DNA from: Paracoccaceae bacterium
GTDB taxonomy: Bacteria > Pseudomonadota > Alphaproteobacteria > Rhodobacterales > Rhodobacteraceae
Assembly: GCA_902635985.1 (NCBI GenBank)
Contig: CACPPZ010000003.1
Span: forward strand, 1 to 64,000
Length of the DNA stretch: 64,000 nucleotides
Direction: 5' to 3'
Shown here: one piece after another, positions 43,236 to 52,066 of the stretch
How the letters are laid out: the number at the start of each line of letters is the position of its first letter
Numbering within the stretch: position 1 is the first letter of the stretch
The notes under the pieces: generated by a model
Database searches by the model: none
What the model was told of the DNA's origin: nothing
The model's input: only the letters and a program-made list of their open reading frames with translations
Translations under genes and position numbers: made by a program

Positions 43236-44539
43236 CAGAACTTTATGCCATAATCATTTTTTTGTTCGTTTTATTTCTGCTTCTAGGCAGCTCTGTTTGG
43301 GTTGGGTTGGCGCTAATGGGTGTCGCTTGGGTGGGTATGGAACTATTCACAACCCGCCCAGCTGGCGATGCAATGATTACTACCATTTGGACGGGAGCAA
43401 GTAGTTGGACCCTTACGGCTTTACCACTTTTTATTTGGATGGGGGAAATACTATTTCGAACAAGATTGTCAGAAGATATGTTTCGAGGACTATCGCCCTG
43501 GATGCGGTTTTTACCTGGCGGCTTACTGCATACAAATATAGCAGGATGTACCATATTTGCTGCGGTTTCTGGATCTTCTGCTGCAACTTTAAATATGGTA
43601 GGAAAAATGTCTATCCCTGAACTTCGTAGTAGGGGATATCCAGAATACATGATTATTGGTACGTTGGCAGGAGCGGCGACACTCGGCCTAATGATACCAC
43701 CTTCCTTAACTTTGATTGTTTATGGTGTAACAATTAATGAGAGTATAACTAAATTGTTTATGGCTGGTGTTTTCCCGGGACTAGTTCTGGCCGGTTTATT
43801 TATGACATACATAGTTTTTTGGCATTTTTTTGGAACCGGCGATCGGCCACAAAAAGAGCCCTCTATGTCTTTTTCTAAGATGATAAAGGAAAGTCTATTT
43901 CTTGTGCCAGTAATGGGTTTGGTCGGTGTTGTCATAGGGTCAATGTATTTAGGATTTGCTACGGCTACAGAAGCTGCCGCAGTTGGAGTAGTTGGAGCAT
44001 TGATATTGTCGGCAGCCCAGGGGTCTCTTAATTGGTCAACATTTTCAGTTAGCCTTATGGGAGCCACTAAGACATCTGCCATGATTGCCTTAATTCTCAT
44101 GGGTGCTGCATTTTTATCCTTATCTATGGGCTTCACCGGTTTGCCAAGAGCCATGGCCGAGCTAATAGAGAGTTATAATTTATCACCGGTAGCTCTGATT
44201 GCAGTGCTTACAGTTTTTTATTTAATTCTGGGTATGTTTATGGATGGGTTATCATCTGTTGTTCTCACTATGGCAATAGTGGAGCCAATGATCAGGACAG
44301 CTGGAATTGATCTGATTTGGTTTGGTATTTTCTTAGTTGTTGTAATCGAAACAGCGCAGGTTACTCCCCCAATCGGTTTTAACCTTTTTGTTTTGCAGGG
44401 TATGACGAAACATGAAATTGGTTACATTGCTAAGACCGCTATTCCAATGGTCGCGTTAATGTTGTTAATGGTTGTGATCTTAGTCATTTTTCCAGAGTTA
44501 GCTACATGGCTACCAGAAAATATACGTCAGCGGAATTAA
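43232..44539 (+). CDS. TRAP transporter large membrane subunit (DctM family)
   Basis: 435 residues, about 12 helices, with the ISGSSAAT-like AVSGSSAATLNMVGK and the LAGAATLGLMIPPSL signatures of DctM. A longer frame from 43115 exists, but ATG 43232 overlaps the DctQ stop as ATGA and starts MTELYAIIIF, a proper first helix. It is the Na+-driven transport channel. Confidence 0.9.
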   Translation: MTELYAIIIFLFVLFLLLGSSVWVGLALMGVAWVGMELFTTRPAGDAMITTIWTGASSWTLTALPLFIWMGEILFRTRLSEDMFRGLSPWMRFLPGGLLHTNIAGCTIFAAVSGSSAATLNMVGKMSIPELRSRGYPEYMIIGTLAGAATLGLMIPPSLTLIVYGVTINESITKLFMAGVFPGLVLAGLFMTYIVFWHFFGTGDRPQKEPSMSFSKMIKESLFLVPVMGLVGVVIGSMYLGFATATEAAAVGVVGALILSAAQGSLNWSTFSVSLMGATKTSAMIALILMGAAFLSLSMGFTGLPRAMAELIESYNLSPVALIAVLTVFYLILGMFMDGLSSVVLTMAIVEPMIRTAGIDLIWFGIFLVVVIETAQVTPPIGFNLFVLQGMTKHEIGYIAKTAIPMVALMLLMVVILVIFPELATWLPENIRQRN

Positions 44540-44543
44540 AGTC

Positions 44544-45212
44544 TTGGGTCGTGTCAGTATACTCCAGCTTGATACAAAATTTTTGCGAATTCCTGGCGAT
44601 ATTGGATGTAAGAAAACATTTATTGAACCACCTCAGCATTTAATAGTCGAGGGCGCTACAGCAAATAAGGTAGTGACATCTCGACCGGAAAATATTGATA
44701 TCACTCCCTTTTTGGACGCCGCGCAATCTGCGACAGGTGATATGCTGATAACTTCGTGTGGTTTCTTAGCTCCATTTCAGAAAGAACTTCAAGAAAACTT
44801 AGATATTCCTGTTGTGGTATCATCAATTAATCAACTGGCTGATATGAGTAAAATTTATTCGCCTGAGCAAGTTGTAATTTTAACTATTGCTGCAGATAAA
44901 CTCTGTACCAAGCATTTGCCGAGAGCACTTTGGAAGTTTTCTAAGTGCATATGTGGCCTGGGAAATTCCAGTTATTTTCACAAAGTTATCTTTGAAGACA
45001 TGGTGATGTTTGATGAGGCAAAAGTAGCAGGTGAATTGCTTACAGTTTTTAAGCATGCTTGTAATGAAAATACGCGAGCTCTGTTGCTGGAATGCACAAA
45101 TATGCCGCCATACAAGCCAAATTTGAAACAATTTAAAGATATTAAGATCTTTGATATTTTGTCCGCAATTGAAACGCTATTACCGAACACGGTAAACCCG
45201 GCCTATTTGTAA
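44544..45212 (+). CDS. aspartate/glutamate racemase family protein
   Basis: 222 residues of the Asp/Glu/hydantoin racemase superfamily. The two catalytic cysteines are Cys72 in LITSCGF and Cys184 in LLECTNMPP. TTG start at 44544, four bases after the TRAP large subunit, so it is in the same operon. With the DadA-like gene before the transporter it may interconvert or racemise the imported amino acid. It could alternatively be a maleate isomerase-type or hydantoin racemase-type enzyme. Confidence 0.75.
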   Translation: MGRVSILQLDTKFLRIPGDIGCKKTFIEPPQHLIVEGATANKVVTSRPENIDITPFLDAAQSATGDMLITSCGFLAPFQKELQENLDIPVVVSSINQLADMSKIYSPEQVVILTIAADKLCTKHLPRALWKFSKCICGLGNSSYFHKVIFEDMVMFDEAKVAGELLTVFKHACNENTRALLLECTNMPPYKPNLKQFKDIKIFDILSAIETLLPNTVNPAYL

Positions 45213-45286
45213 AACCGATATATTTTATTGTGCCACAATTAAAATAATATACGCTCCATTAAATTAATAGTTGAGCTTGAAATCTT

Positions 45287-46402
45287 ATGATTAAAAACAC
45301 TGAAGCAGCTGTTCTTTATGAAACAAATTCAGATCTAGTTGTGGAGAATTTAAATTTAGCGGCTCCAGGACCAAAAGAAGTTTTTGTTCAAATGGGAGCT
45401 GCCGGTGTTTGTCATTCTGATGTTCATGTGATTAGTGGTCAGGCTAACCAGATAATGCCATGCGTTCTGGGCCATGAAGGTGCAGGTCTTGTCACTTCTA
45501 TTGGGAAGGAAGTAAACAACGTGAGTGTGGGCGATCACGTTGTCCTCAGCTGGCTGCCATACTGCGGAAAATGTTATCAATGTGTTCGTGAGAAAACACA
45601 TTTATGCAAAGCCTATCAAACGCCAGTTGGCAATGGAACACTATTGGATGGCTCTTGTCGATTTTCTAATTCAGAGGGGCCAGTTCGGCAGCTTGGTTCA
45701 CTTGGATGTTGGTCTGAAAATGTTGTGGTACCTGAAGTATGTTGCGTGCCAGTAGATAAATCTATTCCCTTTGAAATTGCTGCGCTTCTTGGTTGTGCTG
45801 TAACGACTGGTGTTGGTGCTGTCTTAAATCGAGCCAAGGTGCAAAACGGGGAAACAGTAGTTGTAATAGGGGCGGGAGGTGTTGGTTTATCAGTAGTGAT
45901 GGCGGCTAAATTTAAAGGAGCCTCACAAGTTATCTGTATTGATCAAAATATTAGTGCGCGAAACCTTGCAATAGAATTGGGTGCTACGGATTTTCTTGTT
46001 TCGAAGCAGAATGAAGATATTTCTAAAAAACTAATGGAGCTAACGGGTGTGGGTGCTGATCATGTATTTGAGGCAGTGGGTAAAAGAGAATTGCAATCTG
46101 ATGCGATTGATTATTGCTGTTCAGGTGGTACTGTAACTTTTGTCGGTTTGGACAGCGAGGACGCGACAATTAATCTAAAAACTACTGCCATAACTAGAGC
46201 AGAAAAAACAATATCCGGTTCGATATATGGTTCTGCTTGCACCCACAGGGATTTTGCTCTTTATGGTGAAAAATTCCTTGAGGGAAAACTACCGATCGAT
46301 TTAATGGTTAATCGGCGGTACCATCTCAGGGAGATAAATATTGCGCTCAGTGACATGTTGGAGGGAAAACCAGGAAGAGGCGTAATTGTTTTTGATCATT
46401 AA
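45287..46402 (+). CDS. zinc-dependent alcohol dehydrogenase (MDR family)
   Basis: 371-residue medium-chain dehydrogenase. Catalytic zinc ligands are Cys in GVCHSDVH, His in GHEGAG, and a later Cys in LLGCAVTTG. The structural zinc is held by four cysteines in YCGKCYQCVREKTHLC. The NAD motif is VIGAGGVGLSVV. It resembles class III-type enzymes that also oxidise S-hydroxymethyl thiols, so formaldehyde oxidation after demethylation is possible. A DAO-family oxidase gene follows 28 bases later. Confidence 0.85.
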   Translation: MIKNTEAAVLYETNSDLVVENLNLAAPGPKEVFVQMGAAGVCHSDVHVISGQANQIMPCVLGHEGAGLVTSIGKEVNNVSVGDHVVLSWLPYCGKCYQCVREKTHLCKAYQTPVGNGTLLDGSCRFSNSEGPVRQLGSLGCWSENVVVPEVCCVPVDKSIPFEIAALLGCAVTTGVGAVLNRAKVQNGETVVVIGAGGVGLSVVMAAKFKGASQVICIDQNISARNLAIELGATDFLVSKQNEDISKKLMELTGVGADHVFEAVGKRELQSDAIDYCCSGGTVTFVGLDSEDATINLKTTAITRAEKTISGSIYGSACTHRDFALYGEKFLEGKLPIDLMVNRRYHLREINIALSDMLEGKPGRGVIVFDH

Positions 46403-46430
46403 ATTTGGGCAGAGAGTGAGGCCATAAAAG

Positions 46431-47657
46431 TTGAACTTCTTTGATCATATAATTGTTGGTGGTGGCATTTTGGGTGCATCAATTGCCTATCATATTTCTA
46501 AAAAGTCAAATGATACTATTCTGGTATTAGAAAGAAATGACTTTGCAAGTGGTGCCTCTAGTCGCTCCGCTGGATTAGTGCTGCAGGGATCTACTAAAAA
46601 GTCAAATATCCCTTTAGCAAAAAAAACTGTCGAAGTGATTTCGCAATTAGAGCAGGAGCTCGGAGAGACTGTAGAGTATCATAAAACGGGAAGTTTGCGC
46701 TTAGCGTCATCTAAAGAAAGAGTTTCTGAATTGAATTCTATGATCGAGACGGCGTCTCTTTTCGATGTAGATGTGTCAGTACCGAATGATCGAGATATAA
46801 ATAAAATGGCCCCTTGGTTGAATCAAGAAGAAATTCAACAGGCTGCATTTTTCCCTTCAGATGGCTATCTCGATAGCTATCGTCTGACCTGGCATTATCT
46901 CAAAGCGGCAAAGAATAATGGTGTTAAGTTCAGTTCCAACTTAGCCGCCACAGAGGTCATAATTGATAGATCTAAAATTTGTGGAATTGATACTGCGGAT
47001 GGAAAAATTTTTTCCCCTAATTTGATACTTGCTGGGGGTGTTTGGACCTCCTTATTTGCATCTACGATCAAGGTGCCAATTGCTACGGCTCCCGTTCGTA
47101 GCCATTACTGGCTAACTGAGCCCGATCCTGATTATGGTAGTGCGGGTTCAATTACAATTATGCCTGATGTTTCTGCGTATACACGTCCAGAATTGGGAGG
47201 CTTATTGCTTGGTGTTCAGGAGAATGAATGTGCCGTTTTTGATGCAAGAAAACTACCAGAGGACTTACAATATTTCTCTCCCACGCTTGGCGAAGATCAC
47301 TGGGACATATTACTGAATTCTTACTCTGATCTTTCTCGGTTTTTCCCCAAAATAGAAAGTGCAAATTTTTCTAGCTATATCAGTGGTCTCTCTTCATATA
47401 CTCCAGATGGAGAAATTATTTTAGGTCCTATTGCAGAAATTGATGGGTTATATGTAGCAGCTGGGGACTGTGGTTCGGGTGTTAGTTTGTCCGGCGGAAT
47501 AGGATCTATTATTTCTGAAATTATTTTAGACGGTAAATCTGATCTTTATAGTTCGTCATTTAAGCCTAATAGGTTCGGTAAGGTTGATCCATTTGATGAA
47601 GACTTCTTAAATAAATGTGCGATGGCTAGATCAAAAAAATCAAGAAAAATGAAATAA
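46431..47657 (+). CDS. sarcosine-oxidase-beta-like DAO-family FAD oxidoreductase
   Basis: 408 residues. It begins HIIVGGGILGASIAYHIS, and has the ASGASSRSAGLV flavin loop typical of the family and a C-terminal FAD segment GLYVAAGDCGSGVSLSGGIG. It starts with TTG at 46431. Related enzymes oxidise sarcosine, dimethylglycine or other secondary amines. With the zinc dehydrogenase gene upstream it could release and oxidise formaldehyde. The C-terminus ends with a basic tail (KKSRKMK). Confidence 0.8.
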   Translation: MNFFDHIIVGGGILGASIAYHISKKSNDTILVLERNDFASGASSRSAGLVLQGSTKKSNIPLAKKTVEVISQLEQELGETVEYHKTGSLRLASSKERVSELNSMIETASLFDVDVSVPNDRDINKMAPWLNQEEIQQAAFFPSDGYLDSYRLTWHYLKAAKNNGVKFSSNLAATEVIIDRSKICGIDTADGKIFSPNLILAGGVWTSLFASTIKVPIATAPVRSHYWLTEPDPDYGSAGSITIMPDVSAYTRPELGGLLLGVQENECAVFDARKLPEDLQYFSPTLGEDHWDILLNSYSDLSRFFPKIESANFSSYISGLSSYTPDGEIILGPIAEIDGLYVAAGDCGSGVSLSGGIGSIISEIILDGKSDLYSSSFKPNRFGKVDPFDEDFLNKCAMARSKKSRKMK

Positions 47658-47754
47658 TTTTTTTTTTTGTTACAGAATCATGCGATCATATCCTAATCTT
47701 TAGAATATTACGCATTTTGAAGAATAAACAACTAAACCACATTGGGGGTACAAA

Positions 47755-48774
47755 ATGAAATTTAACTTTGGATTTTTTAAATCGTTAACGGTTGGATCAT
47801 TGTTAGCTACATCCGTATTTGCGGATACAGAGCTCACTGTTTACACTGCTGTAGAGGCTGAAGATCTTTCTAGATATGCTGCTAAATTTAACGAAAGTCA
47901 TCCAGATATTAAAATTAACTGGGTTAGAGATTCTACAGGGATTATAACAGCAAAACTATTGGCTGAAAAAAACAATCCGCAAGCGGATGTTGTCTGGGGT
48001 CTGGCAGGTACTTCGCTGCTTCTGCTCAAATCAGAGGGAATGTTAGAGCCTTACGCTCCAGCTGGTGTAGAAAAGTTGGATAGTAAATTTGTTGATGGTG
48101 ATAATCCACCTGCTTGGGTTGGAATGGATGCATGGGTTGCTGCAGTTTGCTATAATACTGTCGAGGCGGGAAAAGCTGGACTAACACCACCAACCTCTTG
48201 GAAAGATTTGACGGATGCTCAGTACGCAGGCCATTTGATTATGCCAAATCCAAACTCATCTGGCACAGGATTTCTAGATGTATCTAGTTGGCTTCAGTTG
48301 TTTGGCGAAGAAGGTGGTTGGGAGTATATGGATGCCCTTCATGAAAATATCGCAAGGTATACTCACTCAGGCTCAAAGCCCTGTAAATTAGCCGCTGCTG
48401 GGGAAATTCCAATTGGGATTTCATTTGCTTTCCGCGGTGCGAAATCGAAGGCAGCTGGTGCTCCATTAGACATTATTGTTCCGTCTGAAGGGGTTGGTTG
48501 GGATATGGAAGCTACCGCTATTGTCGCTGGAACATCTAAACTGGAAGCGGCACAGAAGCTTGTAGATTTTTCAGTAACCAAGGAAGCTAATGAAATGTAC
48601 AACCAAGGTTATGCAGTTGTTGCCTATCCTGGCGTAGCAAAACCGGTTGAGCATTTTCCTGAAGGATTAATTGAGGCGATGATTCCGAATGATTTCGAAT
48701 TTGCGGCAAACAATAGAGCGCGTATTTTGAAAGAATGGCAGTCACGCTACGACGGCAAGTCTGATCCTAAATAA
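47755..48774 (+). CDS. 2-aminoethylphosphonate-type ABC transporter binding protein (AepX-like)
   Basis: 339-residue exported protein with a signal peptide ending at SVFA-DT. It contains ELTVYTAVEAEDLSRYAAKF and WVRDSTGIITAKLLAEK, the pattern of binding proteins annotated for 2-aminoethylphosphonate (PhnS-like/AepX), a branch of the iron/spermidine-type family. First of a transporter operon with a terminator behind it. No AEP-degrading gene (phnW/phnX/phnA or similar) lies in the window, so the cargo could be a related small aminoethyl compound such as ethanolamine. Confidence 0.8.
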   Translation: MKFNFGFFKSLTVGSLLATSVFADTELTVYTAVEAEDLSRYAAKFNESHPDIKINWVRDSTGIITAKLLAEKNNPQADVVWGLAGTSLLLLKSEGMLEPYAPAGVEKLDSKFVDGDNPPAWVGMDAWVAAVCYNTVEAGKAGLTPPTSWKDLTDAQYAGHLIMPNPNSSGTGFLDVSSWLQLFGEEGGWEYMDALHENIARYTHSGSKPCKLAAAGEIPIGISFAFRGAKSKAAGAPLDIIVPSEGVGWDMEATAIVAGTSKLEAAQKLVDFSVTKEANEMYNQGYAVVAYPGVAKPVEHFPEGLIEAMIPNDFEFAANNRARILKEWQSRYDGKSDPK

Positions 48775-48782
48775 TAAATTTT

Positions 48783-48817
48783 AGTCAGGCAGTAAATTTC
48801 TACTGCCTGACTTTTTT
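48783..48817 (+). terminator. strong intrinsic terminator/attenuator after the AEP-type binding protein
   Basis: A perfect 12-bp stem (48783-48794 with 48801-48812), a 6-base loop and then six Ts. It separates the binding protein from the ATPase gene. Confidence 0.8.
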
Positions 48818-48866
48818 GTTGTCTAAATTTATGGATTAATAATAATATAAATTTAAGGAATATATC

Positions 48867-49973
48867 TTGGAAGGCATTAAAGACCCGCAATCCTCGTATC
48901 TCTCAATAAAAAATCTTTGGAAATCATTTGGAAGCTTTACGGCTCTTAAGGATGTATCTTTAGATATAAAAGAGGGAGAATTTGTCTGTTTCTTGGGGCC
49001 TTCGGGATGTGGAAAAACAACTCTTTTACGAGCAATAGCTGGATTAGATCTGCAAACAAGTGGGGCAGTAGTGCAAGGTGGAAAAGATATTTCTAATTTT
49101 CCCGCCTCTGAGCGTGACTATGGAATTGTTTTTCAATCATATGCTTTATTTCCCAATCTTACTATTGAGAAAAATATAGCATTCGGGCTTGAAAATACTG
49201 GGCGTTCTAAAAGTGAAATTAATGAACGGGTTTCGGAGTTATTAGATCTAATCGGACTTCCAGAACAAGGTCCTAAATATCCTGCTCAACTTTCTGGTGG
49301 TCAACAGCAACGGATCGCTTTGGCAAGAGCAATAGCTTCTGGCCCAGGTCTGTTGTTACTTGATGAGCCACTGTCCGCGTTGGATGCGAAAGTACGCGTT
49401 TATTTGAGACATGAGATAAAAACTCTTCAGCAGAAACTTGGCGTTACAACCATAATGGTTACTCACGATCAGGAAGAAGCTCTGTCTATGGCCGATCGTA
49501 TTGTTGTCATGAATGAAGGAAAAGTAGAGCAAATAGGTACGCCCAATGAAGTTTACTGTAAGCCAGAGACCTTGTTTGTTGCAGATTTCATCGGGGAAAT
49601 GACGCAATTCAGGGGCACAATAAGTGGCAAAAGTTTGGTCAAAATTGGCAATACTGAATTAAATATGGTGGAGCATCGGTTTTCTCAAGGTCGTGAAGTC
49701 TCAATAACCATCAGGCCGGAGGATATAATACCATTGGGCGCTAAGCTTCCAGCAAAGTCAGGCAAGAATGTGTTTTCTGCTCAGCTGGTAGAAATGGAGT
49801 TTTTGGGTTCATTTTGGCGTTGCAAGTTGAAGAGCGATGAATTTCCAGAGGCATTGGTTACAGCAGATTTCTCAGTAAACGCAGTCAGAAGATTGGCTAT
49901 AGAGCCAAACCAAATTTTGTGGATTGAATTACCCTCTGAAAGCATTTTGGCTTTTGATGTTCAAGCGGCCTGA
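48867..49973 (+). CDS. ABC transporter ATPase (AEP-type, AepV-like)
   Basis: 368 residues. Walker A GPSGCGKTTLLRA, signature LSGGQQQRIALARAI, Walker B LLLLDEPLSALD, switch His in MVTHDQEEAL. A C-terminal TOBE domain follows (IRPEDIIPLG). TTG start at 48867, supported by AAGGAA at 48855-48860. The permease gene begins two bases after its stop. Confidence 0.9.
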   Translation: MEGIKDPQSSYLSIKNLWKSFGSFTALKDVSLDIKEGEFVCFLGPSGCGKTTLLRAIAGLDLQTSGAVVQGGKDISNFPASERDYGIVFQSYALFPNLTIEKNIAFGLENTGRSKSEINERVSELLDLIGLPEQGPKYPAQLSGGQQQRIALARAIASGPGLLLLDEPLSALDAKVRVYLRHEIKTLQQKLGVTTIMVTHDQEEALSMADRIVVMNEGKVEQIGTPNEVYCKPETLFVADFIGEMTQFRGTISGKSLVKIGNTELNMVEHRFSQGREVSITIRPEDIIPLGAKLPAKSGKNVFSAQLVEMEFLGSFWRCKLKSDEFPEALVTADFSVNAVRRLAIEPNQILWIELPSESILAFDVQAA

Positions 49974-49975
49974 AT

Positions 49976-52000
49976 ATGAATTCGGCTAATATAGGAAATA
50001 CAGTAGTCAAACCCAAAGGGTTAGTAAAAGCTAAACTCAGTCGAGACGATATAATAATGCGTGGAGGTATGATTGTTATTGCTCTCTACCTTGTAATTAG
50101 CTTGGTATTTCCTCTTTATTCAATGTTCTCGAAATCCTTTTCGACTTTTCAATATGATTTATCAAAATTCGAAGTCCAAATTAGTGATGACGCGGGTCAA
50201 TTTTCTCCTGAAATTGCAAGCCTTCAAAATTTAAATAAAGATTTAAAGGCTATCACGGATGAGGAATTAAGTACAGGTTCTGGCGGCCGACTGGGCGTTA
50301 CAATATTTTTTCCAGACTTCAGTTTTCGCAGCCCAGTTATGTATCGTATTCGGAATGTTGATGGTCAGGGGCGATTCCTAGTGGGTTCTAAATTAATGAC
50401 CGGGACTGATTGGCAAGAATTGGATAGTAATACTTTTCGCCGCGTACAGTTACGGCCTGTTAGGTCAACTGGTTTATCGAATTTTATAAATTATTTCTCT
50501 ACTCCAGCTTTGTTTAAATCAATTCAGAATTCGATATTTATTGCGATAATTAGTACAGTAATCACAGTAATCTTAGCGTTCTGGTTTGCGTATGCACTGA
50601 ATAGAAGCTGTATGCGGTTCAAGGGCTTTTTTAGGCTTATCGCAATGGCTCCGATACTTGTCCCGTCACTTCTCCCCGGGATTGCTCTTGTCTATCTTTT
50701 TGGGGCACAGGGTGTAATTAAAGGCTTATTATTCGGGGCAAGTATTTACGGTCCTATTGGTATAATCATAGGATCAGTATTTTTCACCTTTCCACACGCA
50801 TTTTTAATCATATCTACTGCATTAGCTATTTCTGATGCTCGTCTTTATGAAGCTGCTATTTCTTTAAAAGCGTCGGCTTGGAAAACCTTCTGGACCGTTA
50901 CTATACCTGGGGCAAGGTACGGTATAATCTCAGCAGCTTTCGTTGTATTTAACCTAGTAATTACGGACTTTGGGTTGCCTAAGGTAATCGGTGGTCAATT
51001 TAACGTTTTGGCTGTGGACATTTATAAACAAGTTATAGGTCAACAGAACTTTGAGATGGGGGCAGTTGTATCAGTAGTTCTAATAATTCCGGCAATTTTA
51101 GCTTTTGCAATAGACCGGGTTGTCCAAAGTAAACAAGTGGCTTTGCTCACTGCTAGGTCCGTTCCATTTAATCCCAAACCAAGTTCGAGAGCTGACATAA
51201 TCTTTACTATTTATTGTGGACTTGTTGGATTATTTATAATTGGCATGTTGGGTATTTGCCAGTTTGCTGCCCTAATCAAGTTCTGGCCATATGATCTAAG
51301 TTTAAGTTTAAATAATTATCAGTTCGATAAAATGGATGGTGGCGGTTGGGGTGCCTATTATAACTCAATCAAAATGGCTTTATTGACAGCTTTAATAGGT
51401 ACGTGCGTAATATTTTTTGGAGCTTATTTAGTTGAAAAATCAAGCGGATTTAAAACTGGTAGAGCGATATTTCAGATGTTTGCAATGTTACCAATGGCGA
51501 TACCAGGTATGGTGTTAGGGCTTGCCTATATATTCTTTTTTAATAATCCGGAAAATCCTTTGCATATAGTATATGGAACAATGGCCATTCTTGTCATCTG
51601 TACTGTTACACATTTTTACACGGTTTCACATCTTACGGCCGTTACTGCTCTCAAGCAAATGGACAGTGAGTTTGAATCTGTCTCAGCATCTTTGAAACAA
51701 CCCACATTTAAACTGTTTTCTAGAGTGACGGTGCCCGTGTGTCTGCCAGCAATCCTGGATATTGCTATCTACTTATTCGTTAATGCAATGACTACAGTTT
51801 CTGCAGTTGTTTTTCTCTACTCGCCCAAAACTTCATTAGCTTCAATTGCCGTATTAAATATGGATGATGCTGGTGATATTGCTCCCGCCGCTGCGATGGG
51901 TATGATGATTTTTTATACAAATATATTTGCCCGGGTCATACATCTTATTTTATCCAAAGGGGTTTTGAGGCGTACCCAGGCATGGAGGTCTAGTAACTAA
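49976..52000 (+). CDS. fused double-permease of the AEP-type transporter (AepW-like)
   Basis: 674-residue inner-membrane protein that combines two permease domains. The first half carries an EAA loop around LYEAAISLKASAWKTFWTVT, the second around SEFESVSASLKQPTFKLFSRV. Between the first helix (about 26-50) and the remaining first-domain helices lies a soluble insertion of about 110 residues (about 52-165). Fused permeases are typical of the putative AEP transporters. It lies directly behind the ATPase, 67 bases before the glutamine synthetase-like gene. Confidence 0.9.
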   Translation: MNSANIGNTVVKPKGLVKAKLSRDDIIMRGGMIVIALYLVISLVFPLYSMFSKSFSTFQYDLSKFEVQISDDAGQFSPEIASLQNLNKDLKAITDEELSTGSGGRLGVTIFFPDFSFRSPVMYRIRNVDGQGRFLVGSKLMTGTDWQELDSNTFRRVQLRPVRSTGLSNFINYFSTPALFKSIQNSIFIAIISTVITVILAFWFAYALNRSCMRFKGFFRLIAMAPILVPSLLPGIALVYLFGAQGVIKGLLFGASIYGPIGIIIGSVFFTFPHAFLIISTALAISDARLYEAAISLKASAWKTFWTVTIPGARYGIISAAFVVFNLVITDFGLPKVIGGQFNVLAVDIYKQVIGQQNFEMGAVVSVVLIIPAILAFAIDRVVQSKQVALLTARSVPFNPKPSSRADIIFTIYCGLVGLFIIGMLGICQFAALIKFWPYDLSLSLNNYQFDKMDGGGWGAYYNSIKMALLTALIGTCVIFFGAYLVEKSSGFKTGRAIFQMFAMLPMAIPGMVLGLAYIFFFNNPENPLHIVYGTMAILVICTVTHFYTVSHLTAVTALKQMDSEFESVSASLKQPTFKLFSRVTVPVCLPAILDIAIYLFVNAMTTVSAVVFLYSPKTSLASIAVLNMDDAGDIAPAAAMGMMIFYTNIFARVIHLILSKGVLRRTQAWRSSN

Positions 52001-52066
52001 GTTGAGTAAAAATTAATAAATGAGCGGCCTGAAGCTTGGGGCGCTCTCCAATAGGGAAGAATTATA

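Noticed and set aside
43243..43650. 135-codon minus-strand frame opposite the TRAP large subunit
   Set aside because: Antisense of a clear DctM gene; long shadow frames are common opposite hydrophobic coding sequence.
43720..44154. 144-codon minus-strand frame opposite the TRAP large subunit
   Set aside because: Also a shadow of DctM; no Shine-Dalgarno and no domain.
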